DNA from: Oscillospiraceae bacterium
GTDB lineage: Bacteria > Bacillota > Clostridia > UMGS1883
DNA: 6,988 nt
NCBI GenBank assembly: GCA_015069065.1
Contig: SVJI01000077.1
Span: 1 to 6,988 of the forward strand
Direction of reading: 5' to 3'
A program made the position numbers and the translations under genes. Of this stretch, positions 1-5,261 are shown piece after piece; positions within the stretch are counted from its first letter, which is position 1, and the number at the start of each line of letters is the position of its first letter. Below the pieces are notes generated by a model. The model had not been told where the DNA came from. It searched no databases and was given only the letters and a program-made list of their open reading frames with translations.

Positions 1-1117
1 CGTAGATGGTTGTGTTTTCTGTATAAACCGTGTCAACAGTTACCTGTGTACCACCGTTTGAAGCTGTGTACCAACCCTTAAATGTGTAGCTACCGCTTCT
101 TGTCGGTGTAGGTAAGGTGGTTAATTTGCCTGTTGCTTCTGTTGTAGCATTTGCAGAAGTAACAGAACCGCCGTTAGCATCGAATGTTACTGTATAAGTA
201 GTAATCGGAATATTCTCCCAAACTGCTGTTACTGTTGTGTTTGCACTTACGGTAATTGCTTCTCCAACAGCCTTTTCATCACCGCCAACGCTCCAAGCCT
301 TGAACTGTTTTCCGTCAGGAGCAGTAAATCCATTTTCAGGGAGAGTATAAGTTCCTGCAACACCATTTACATCTGCCATTGTTCCTGTACCGCCGTTTGC
401 TTCAAAAGAAACGGTATAGGTAGCTGCTCCTCCAAAGTCGGGAACTATAACAGTTGCGTAGTTCGTGCCGGCATTGTAGGTAGAAGTTTGTCTGTAACGA
501 ACATAATATGTTCCGGGGTGATAAACCTGAGTCTGTCCGTCCGAGCAAGCTCCCTCAGTAGAATGGAAATCGGTGTATTTACTCCATTCCATAGCCGTTG
601 TTGTCCCGGTTATATAGCAATCATTACCGCCGAGAGTTGTAGGAGCTACACCGGCTAATCCGGTAGGTACGGCAAGGTTATCGCCTTTTGTAACATAATC
701 GGTTGGAGCACTTACAATGCTTCCGGTCTGTACCGAGCTTGTTACAATACATTTGAGAGTGCTGTTAATGTTATTTTCAAGAAGGATTGTATAGGTTTGC
801 TCGTTAGCACCGGTAATAATATTACTTGTATCTCGTACCCATTGATAATGTAATTCACCTGTATTGTTTGAATTTTCTACGGTTGCCGTCAATGTAGAGC
901 CATATTTAGCATCACCTGTAATTGTTACAGTTCCGGTAAGTGCCGGAATATCTTCCCAAATCGCTGTTACAGTTGTATCCTCTGTTACATTTATAGATGT
1001 ACCCGGTGTTTTTTCATCACCGCCAACGCTCCAAACCTTGAACTGCTTGCCATCGGGAGCAGTGAATCCGTTTGCAAGGAGAGTGTATTCACCGGAAACA
1101 CCTGTTGCATCAGCCAT
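1..1117 (-). CDS. Repeat-rich secreted/surface protein (InlB B-type repeats), internal fragment
   Basis: One minus-strand frame (codons from 1117 down to 2) has no stop over 372 codons. It continues past the left edge and has no convincing start at the right. In order it reads: a repeat module with the core FTAPDGKQFKVWSVGGDE, about residues 1-55; an Ig-like segment (HYQW, then TYTI and LKCIVT), about 56-150; a segment with a PGTYYVRYRQT motif; a second module with FEANGGTG and FKAWSVGGDE; and a third with FDANGGS and FKGWYTA. The F-x-A-N-G-G and F-K-x-W signatures are those of the Listeria-Bacteroides (InlB B) repeat, common in large exported adhesin-like proteins of Clostridia. Signal peptide and cell-wall anchor, if any, lie outside the fragment. 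The ATG at 1115-1117 is inside the repeat homology (its sister repeat reads TMADV) and has no Shine-Dalgarno site. It is therefore probably not a start, and the 5' end is missing. Ligand and function are unknown. Confidence 0.8.
   Translation of the reverse strand, partial: MADATGVSGEYTLLANGFTAPDGKQFKVWSVGGDEKTPGTSINVTEDTTVTAIWEDIPALTGTVTITGDAKYGSTLTATVENSNNTGELHYQWVRDTSNIITGANEQTYTILLENNINSTLKCIVTSSVQTGSIVSAPTDYVTKGDNLAVPTGLAGVAPTTLGGNDCYITGTTTAMEWSKYTDFHSTEGACSDGQTQVYHPGTYYVRYRQTSTYNAGTNYATVIVPDFGGAATYTVSFEANGGTGTMADVNGVAGTYTLPENGFTAPDGKQFKAWSVGGDEKAVGEAITVSANTTVTAVWENIPITTYTVTFDANGGSVTSANATTEATGKLTTLPTPTRSGSYTFKGWYTASNGGTQVTVDTVYTENTTIY
213..379 (-). repeat. InlB-type repeat module, copy A
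   Basis: This is one copy of a direct repeat of about 167 bp inside the repeat-protein gene. It matches 951-1117 at an offset of exactly 738 bp (246 codons, in frame). Positions 273-296 are identical to 1011-1034 over 24 bases. Differences elsewhere are largely at third codon positions, which suggests an old, selected duplication. The encoded core is FTAPDGKQFKAWSVGGDE. Confidence 0.8.
951..1117 (-). repeat. InlB-type repeat module, copy B, ending at the junction
   Basis: This is the second copy of the 167-bp module (core FTAPDGKQFKVWSVGGDE). Similarity to copy A stops at about 1117, where nitroreductase coding sequence begins on the other strand. In copy A the protein continues with a FEANGGTG strand at the equivalent place. 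Copy B is therefore truncated at the join. Confidence 0.75.
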
Positions 1118-1124
1118 GACGGTG
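1112..1124. other. Breakpoint joining two 5'-truncated divergent genes
   Basis: Left of about 1117 the minus strand encodes an InlB-type repeat. Right of about 1118 the plus strand encodes a nitroreductase C-terminal half. Neither gene has a start, promoter or Shine-Dalgarno site here, so each lost its 5' part at the same position. The exact base is uncertain by a few nucleotides. No transposase, target-site duplication or inverted repeat is visible at the join. A deletion, an inversion or a contig misassembly would each explain it. Confidence 0.65.
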
Positions 1125-1375
1125 CTATGGCTGCCCCTGTTGATGCGGCAATAGTTACAACTCATATGATGCTGCAGGCGCACTCTATGGGAGTGGGGAA
1201 TTGCTGGGTAATGAGTTTTGACCCCTTTGCCATGCGGGAGAATTTTAATATACCCCAAAATTATGAGCCGATAGCGTTGCTTGTCATGGGATATCCGCAT
1301 AAGGATGCGGCGCCGATTGATAAACACTCGGAATTCAGACCGATTGAAGAGGTCGTTTTCTACGGTAGCTTTTGA
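1118..1375 (+). CDS. Nitroreductase family protein, C-terminal fragment (5'-truncated)
   Basis: The 85 residues starting DGAMAAPVDAAIV match the C-terminal half of FMN-dependent nitroreductase-fold oxidoreductases. The family features are VDAAIVTTHMML (helix after the FMN-binding core), GVGNCWV, FDP.AMRENFNIP, PIALLVMGYP and a closing RPIEEVVFY segment. A complete member is usually about 170-200 residues, so roughly the first 90-110, including the N-terminal FMN-phosphate-binding segment, are absent. An ATG at 1127 could start an 82-residue product, but no Shine-Dalgarno site precedes it and the fold would be incomplete. It is most likely a nonfunctional remnant, or an intact gene cut by an assembly error. 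The stop at 1373-1375 is followed at once by the bidirectional terminator. The substrate cannot be inferred. Confidence 0.75.
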   Translation, partial: DGAMAAPVDAAIVTTHMMLQAHSMGVGNCWVMSFDPFAMRENFNIPQNYEPIALLVMGYPHKDAAPIDKHSEFRPIEEVVFYGSF

Positions 1376-1378
1376 ATT

Positions 1379-1416
1379 AAAAAAACAGTGGTGTAAAACT
1401 ACACCACTGTTTTTTT
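1379..1416. terminator. Bidirectional rho-independent terminator
   Basis: An 11-bp perfect stem (1385-1395 with 1400-1410, arms ACAGTGGTGTA and TACACCACTGT) closes a 4-base loop AAAC. It is flanked by A7 on the left and T7 on the right, which extend the pairing to 17 bp. It therefore has a U-tract in both directions and serves the plus-strand nitroreductase fragment and the minus-strand thioredoxin operon. The thioredoxin TAA stop (1415-1417) lies in its outer edge. Confidence 0.92.
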
Positions 1417-1723
1417 AATTCAACATAGCCAGAATTTCTTCCTTAGGTGAGTATCCGACGGTTTTGTTTATAACCTCTCCATCCTTTACTGCAAACAGTG
1501 CAGGAATACTCATTACACCAAATTTCATAGCCAATTCGCCGTCTTCGTCAACATTTACTTTGCCAACGACAATTTCAGGATGCTCTGCGGCGATTTCCTC
1601 CACAATGGGGGAGAGCATTTTACACGGTCCGCACCAATCGGCATAAAAATCCAGAAGCACGGTTTTATCGCTGTTTAAAACAGACTCCTCAAAATTACTT
1701 TTTGTTATTTTGACAACTGACAT
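1415..1723 (-). CDS. trxA: Thioredoxin
   Basis: This is a 102-residue thioredoxin, normal family length, with no signal peptide, so cytoplasmic. The redox motif WCGPCK is at residues 30-35 (catalytic Cys31 and Cys34). The buried Asp25 lies in LLDFYADW, and the cis-proline is Pro74 in MSIPA. It reduces protein disulfides through the Cys pair. The Shine-Dalgarno AGGAGG (1732-1737) sits within the last codons of the upstream FTR-like gene, whose stop is 3 nt before this ATG. The two are therefore probably translationally coupled. Pairing with the FTR-like protein suggests that this thioredoxin is reduced from ferredoxin rather than by an NADPH-thioredoxin reductase (inference). It is the last gene of the minus-strand unit, ending in the bidirectional terminator. 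Confidence 0.96.
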   Translation of the reverse strand: MSVVKITKSNFEESVLNSDKTVLLDFYADWCGPCKMLSPIVEEIAAEHPEIVVGKVNVDEDGELAMKFGVMSIPALFAVKDGEVINKTVGYSPKEEILAMLN

Positions 1724-1726
1724 AAA

Positions 1727-1930
1727 TTATTCCTCCTTTGATTTATAGTACAGCATACAGTGGCAGTATCCCTCGAAATCAGGGTCGGCAATTTGCTCCC
1801 TGAACTCCTTGCACATACATTTAAAATCCTCTGTTTTTTCTATTCGGCATGGACAGTAGCCGCCCTTTGCCTTAAGTCCGTCCTTGACGGTTTTTACAAT
1901 TTCTTCATTTTCGTTAAGTCTTATTGCCAT
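1727..1930 (-). CDS. Ferredoxin-thioredoxin reductase catalytic (beta) chain-like protein
   Basis: This 67-residue protein has the FTR-beta cysteine signature: CPC (26, 28), CMC (38, 40) and CHC (56, 58), with the sequences YCPCR, CMCKEF and YCHCMLYY. In plant and cyanobacterial FTR, four such cysteines bind a [4Fe-4S] cluster and two form the redox disulfide. By analogy Cys26, 38, 40 and 56 would be cluster ligands and Cys28-Cys58 the disulfide. It is shorter than the roughly 110-residue classical chain, and the spacing between CxC pairs differs (9 residues from Cys28 to Cys38, 15 from Cys40 to Cys56). No FTR variable (alpha) chain is present nearby. I chose ATG at 1930 because GGGGTGAT lies 4 nt upstream. 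A GTG at 1939, overlapping the ZIP stop, would add three residues. The likely role is electron transfer from ferredoxin to the thioredoxin encoded next door. Confidence 0.87.
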   Translation of the reverse strand: MAIRLNENEEIVKTVKDGLKAKGGYCPCRIEKTEDFKCMCKEFREQIADPDFEGYCHCMLYYKSKEE

Positions 1931-1935
1931 TTTTA

Positions 1936-2688
1936 TCACCCCAGTAAAACATCACTTATCAGCATTATACAAAAACCTGCGAGCAGTGCGTAGGTTGCAC
2001 CGCGTTCACTGCCGTGGGCATGCGTTTCGGGAATCATTTCGTCACTGATTACATACAGCATCGTACCGCCTGCAAATGCGAGGGCAAAGGGGAGGATGAA
2101 CGATGCAACGCTTACGGCAAAATAGCCTATCAGCGTTCCTATTACCTCGACAAGTCCCGTAAGCATGGCGCAGATGAATGTTTTCCTCGGTGTTACACCT
2201 GAGGCGAGCATCGGTCCGATTATAACCATACCCTCGGGGATATTCTGCAGTGCTATACCCCCTGCTATCATAAGGGCGCGGGCACTGTCTCCGGAGCCAA
2301 AACCTACACCGGCGGCTATACCCTCCGGCAGGTTATGTATGGCAATCGCCGTGACAAACAAAAGCACCTTGCTGAGGTTTGCATCGGGATGCTGCTCGCT
2401 ATCTGTGCCAACAAATTTATGCATGTGGGGAACGAGCTTGTCTATGATATTAAGTGACAATGCTCCTGTAAAAATACCTGCAACAGTTACAAGGAGTGCA
2501 TATTTGCCGCCATATTCCACTGACGGCAGAATAAGCCCCAGCACAGCCGCCGACAGCATAACACCGGCGGCAAAGGATAAGACAATGTCGGAAAATCTGT
2601 GAGATATCTCCCTGAACATAAATCCTATAATTGCACCGATTACCGTTGCACCGCCGACGCCTATCGCGGTGAGTAATACTAATTCCAT
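1936..2688 (-). CDS. ZIP family divalent metal transporter
   Basis: This 250-residue integral membrane protein has about eight predicted hydrophobic segments, normal for bacterial ZIP (ZupT/GufA-like) transporters. The signature metal-site motifs are present: HNLPEG at 118-123 (TM4) and QNIPEG at 148-153 (TM5), followed by Glu181 in the next helix and DEMIPETH at 216-223. A His-containing loop (PHMH, 87-90) precedes TM4, as often seen in the family. ZIP proteins move Zn2+, Fe2+ or Mn2+ into the cytoplasm; the sequence does not say which. A Shine-Dalgarno GGGAGGG lies just upstream of the ATG. The gene starts 27 nt after the flavodiiron stop, and its TGA overlaps the alternative GTG of the FTR-like gene, so it is clearly inside the operon. 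Iron import would fit the neighbouring diiron and iron-sulfur proteins (inference). Confidence 0.93.
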   Translation of the reverse strand: MELVLLTAIGVGGATVIGAIIGFMFREISHRFSDIVLSFAAGVMLSAAVLGLILPSVEYGGKYALLVTVAGIFTGALSLNIIDKLVPHMHKFVGTDSEQHPDANLSKVLLFVTAIAIHNLPEGIAAGVGFGSGDSARALMIAGGIALQNIPEGMVIIGPMLASGVTPRKTFICAMLTGLVEVIGTLIGYFAVSVASFILPFALAFAGGTMLYVISDEMIPETHAHGSERGATYALLAGFCIMLISDVLLG

Positions 2689-2715
2689 GAAAATCCCTCC
2701 CTGTGCGGAGTATAA

Positions 2716-3870
2716 TTATTTACACAGCTCGTCTGAAAGTGCGGTGAGCTGCTTTTCACTTTCACTGTTTAGTGCAGACATAATCTTAACCTCTGTCTCG
2801 GCAAAGGACAGATTTTTGCACTTTGAAAGATGTTCTTTCATAACCTTGGTTGCAGTGGGTGCCCAGCTTCCGTTTTCGATAAATGCCACAGTTCTGCTTT
2901 GGAAATTGCGCTCTGTCAGGTGGTGGATAAACTCCCGCATAAATGGGAATATATCCGCGTTGTATGTGGTTGTTGCAAGGACAAGTTTTCCGTAACGGAA
3001 CGCATCCTCAACCGCCTCTGCCATGTCGCAGCGGGCAAGGTCATTTACCACTACCTTAGGGCATCCGCTAAGGCGGAGCTTTTCAGCAAGCAGCATAACT
3101 GCTTTCTTTGTGTTTCCGTAGACAGATGTGTATGCAATTACCACACCGTCTGATTCTACGCCGTAGCTTGACCATATATCGTAAAGATTGATGTAATACC
3201 CTAAATTTTCGGTTAGTACAGGACCGTGCAGGGGGCATATGGTCTGTATGTCCAGTGCGGCAGCTTTTTTGAGAAGTGCCTGTACCTGTGCGCCGTATTT
3301 GCCCACAATGCCGATGTAGTACCGACGTGCCTCGCACGCCCAGTCCTCGTCAGTGTCCAGTGCACCGAACTTTCCAAAACCGTCGGCGGAGAAAAGGACC
3401 TTGTCCGTAGTGTCATACGTCACGATAACCTCCGGCCAGTGTACCATGGGCGCAGTTATAAATGTAAGATTATGCTTACCGAGGGAAAGTGTGTCACCCT
3501 CACCGACAATTATCTGCCTTTCCACAAAATCTGTGCTGAAGAAGTTTTTCATCATGGCAAAAGCCTTTGCGGATGAAACAATCTTTGCATCGGGGTAGCT
3601 TTCGGCAAAGCTTGTAATATTTGCAGAATGGTCAGGCTCCATATGCTGAACAATCAGATAGTCGGGCTTTCTGCCTCTAAGTACGTTTTCGATATTATTA
3701 AGCCACTCATCAGTGAATCTCGCATCTACTGAGTCCATAACTGCAATCTTTTCGTCTATAATTACATAGGAGTTATATGCCATTCCGTTGGGAACTGTGT
3801 ACTGCCCCTCGAAAAGGTCAATTGTGTGGTCGTTTACACCCACATATATGATGTCCTTTGTAATATTCAT
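2716..3870 (-). CDS. fprA: A-type flavodiiron protein (flavoprotein FprA-like O2/NO reductase)
   Basis: This 384-residue soluble enzyme has the standard two-domain form. Residues about 1-240 are a metallo-beta-lactamase-like diiron domain and about 243-384 a flavodoxin-like FMN domain. All diiron ligands are visible: H76-x-E78-x-D80-H81 (HMEPDHS), H144 (MVHWPE), D163 (SADGFGKFG) and H215 (PLHGP). The FMN phosphate loop is YTSVYGNTK from 247, and NGSWAPTA at 333-340 is a further family hallmark. Such proteins reduce O2 to water and/or NO to N2O in anaerobes, usually taking electrons from rubredoxin. There is no C-terminal rubredoxin or flavin reductase extension, and no rubredoxin gene in this window, so the donor is encoded elsewhere. 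The start is supported by GAGGTGAT 5 nt upstream. The gene lies 65 nt after the MATE stop, in a gap with its own candidate promoter. O2 versus NO preference cannot be read from the sequence. Confidence 0.95.
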   Translation of the reverse strand: MNITKDIIYVGVNDHTIDLFEGQYTVPNGMAYNSYVIIDEKIAVMDSVDARFTDEWLNNIENVLRGRKPDYLIVQHMEPDHSANITSFAESYPDAKIVSSAKAFAMMKNFFSTDFVERQIIVGEGDTLSLGKHNLTFITAPMVHWPEVIVTYDTTDKVLFSADGFGKFGALDTDEDWACEARRYYIGIVGKYGAQVQALLKKAAALDIQTICPLHGPVLTENLGYYINLYDIWSSYGVESDGVVIAYTSVYGNTKKAVMLLAEKLRLSGCPKVVVNDLARCDMAEAVEDAFRYGKLVLATTTYNADIFPFMREFIHHLTERNFQSRTVAFIENGSWAPTATKVMKEHLSKCKNLSFAETEVKIMSALNSESEKQLTALSDELCK

Positions 3871-3889
3871 GTCAAATCACCTCAATCTA

Positions 3890-3919
3890 ATTATACCACA
3901 AATAACGTAAAAACTTCAA
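3890..3919 (-). promoter_or_regulatory. Candidate sigma-A promoter for the flavodiiron gene
   Basis: Read on the minus strand: a -35-like TTGAAG (3914-3919), an 18-nt spacer, then a perfect TATAAT (3890-3895) preceded by TG one base away (extended -10). The predicted start near 3883 would fall at the Shine-Dalgarno GAGGTGAT (3876-3883), leaving a leader of only about 13 nt. It would allow the redox genes to be expressed independently of the fusion and MATE genes. The very short leader and AT-rich background keep confidence moderate. Confidence 0.5.
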
Positions 3920-3935
3920 TATGTGTATATAAAAT

Positions 3936-5261
3936 TTAATATTTGTAAGTTTTCTGCTTGACCTTTAAAAATATAAGGCTGACTACAACTGCCATAAATT
4001 CTGCAGCCACTACAGATGCCCATATGCCGTCAATACCCCATATGGCAGGGAGAATCAGCACCGCTGCCACCTGAAACACCAGTGTTCGTAAAAAGGAAAT
4101 GACGGCAGAGGTCAGTCCATCGTTAAGTGCGGTGAAAAATCCCGAACTAAAAATTGCAAATCCGGCAAACAGGAAAGAGAATGAGAAAATCAAAAATCCT
4201 CTTTTTGTAAGCTCGAACAGCTCTGCGTCGTAGCCTACAAACATTTTGGAAAACGGCTCACCCAAAAGCAGTGCCAGAATCAGCATAGAAACGGAAAGCA
4301 CAGAAATTATGACGGAGCTTTTTTTCAGCATTCCTTTCAGTTCTGCGTGGTTCTGGGCGCCGTAGTGGTAGCCGATTATCGGCGCAGTGCCAATCGAATA
4401 CCCTATAAACATGGCAAGGAAAACAAAGTTGACATACATAAGTGTGCCATATGCGGCAATGCCGTTTTCACCTGCAAGGTTTAAAAGCTGAATATTGTAT
4501 AGCATACTGACAAGTGACATGGAGATATTGCTCATAAATTCAGACAAGCCGTTAGTACAGGTTTTAATGAGTGCGGAGGAGTCAAAGCTTGTTTTCCCAA
4601 GTCTCAGAAGCCCGCTGTTTTTGGATGCAAAGTAAAGCAGCGGTATAAAACCGCCGACAACCTGACTCAGCGCAGTGGCAAGTGCCGCACCGACAAGTCC
4701 CAGAGGGAATACACCTACCAGAAGTACGTCCAGTACCATGTTGGTAACGCCCGATGCCACGGTAACAAAAAGACCAAGCTGCGGCTTTTCAGCAGTTACG
4801 AAAAAGCTCTGAAATTCCATCTGCAGAATGAATGCAGGCAGAGCCAAGAGTATTATCCTGCCGTAGATTACGCAATCCTCCAGTAACTGCCCCTCGGCAC
4901 CGAGCAACGCCGCAATAGGTCTCAGGAAAATTATTCCTGCCAGTGCAATGATGCTTCCCAGTATGATGGATATATATACGAGCATGGAGAATATGCGGTT
5001 TGCTTTTTCCGGTTTATGCTCACCAAGCGTTCTGGAAACGAGGGCACTGCCGCCTGTGCCGAACATGAATCCCAGTGTTCCCAGAATCATCAGGAACGGA
5101 AAAATAAAATTCACAGATGCAAATGCAGTTTTACCTACGAAATTTGAAACAAAGAATCCGTCAACCACACCGTAGATAGATGTGAATACCATCATAATAA
5201 CGGATGGCAGGGTAAACCTGATCAGCTTACGGTAGGTAAAGTGGTCAGAAAGCTTTATCAT
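3936..5261 (-). CDS. MATE family efflux transporter (MepA-like)
   Basis: This 441-residue polytopic membrane protein has about 12 hydrophobic segments in two homologous halves, the usual MATE length. Family features include the N-terminal half with LPSVIMMVFTSIYGVVDGFFVS (Asp34 in TM1), FGTGGSALVSRTLGE, and a second-half counterpart around GTAPIIGYHYGAQNH. The closest type by feel is the MepA/DinF-related group of Firmicutes. MATE pumps export organic cations, drugs or metabolites using Na+ or H+ gradients; the substrate is not predictable. The ATG overlaps the upstream fusion gene's stop (ATGA), with GGGAGGG 7 nt upstream, so translation is probably coupled. The coupling suggests that the fusion enzyme and this pump share a task, for example modification and export of one compound (speculative). 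No terminator hairpin follows its stop. Confidence 0.94.
   Translation of the reverse strand: MIKLSDHFTYRKLIRFTLPSVIMMVFTSIYGVVDGFFVSNFVGKTAFASVNFIFPFLMILGTLGFMFGTGGSALVSRTLGEHKPEKANRIFSMLVYISIILGSIIALAGIIFLRPIAALLGAEGQLLEDCVIYGRIILLALPAFILQMEFQSFFVTAEKPQLGLFVTVASGVTNMVLDVLLVGVFPLGLVGAALATALSQVVGGFIPLLYFASKNSGLLRLGKTSFDSSALIKTCTNGLSEFMSNISMSLVSMLYNIQLLNLAGENGIAAYGTLMYVNFVFLAMFIGYSIGTAPIIGYHYGAQNHAELKGMLKKSSVIISVLSVSMLILALLLGEPFSKMFVGYDAELFELTKRGFLIFSFSFLFAGFAIFSSGFFTALNDGLTSAVISFLRTLVFQVAAVLILPAIWGIDGIWASVVAAEFMAVVVSLIFLKVKQKTYKY

Noticed and set aside
213..1117. Direct repeats considered as a CRISPR array or tandem noncoding repeats
   Set aside because: The repeats are long (167 bp), 738 bp apart, in frame and protein-coding with third-position drift. 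There are no short regular repeats with unique spacers.
864..1154. Plus-strand open frame across the repeat gene and junction
   Set aside because: It is antisense to a clearly family-like repeat protein and has no ribosome site. It ends inside the nitroreductase in a different frame.
1931..1939. GTG at 1939 as the start of the FTR-like gene
   Set aside because: It lacks a good Shine-Dalgarno. The ATG at 1930 has GGGGTGAT at a usable distance, though the GTG cannot be fully excluded.
2165..2602. 145-codon plus-strand open frame opposite the ZIP gene
   Set aside because: It is a shadow of the ZIP coding frame, with no family resemblance. The ZIP motifs HNLPEG and QNIPEG define the real strand.
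3226..3576. 116-codon plus-strand open frame opposite the flavodiiron gene
   Set aside because: It is antisense to a gene with every catalytic ligand intact. It has no Shine-Dalgarno or family match.
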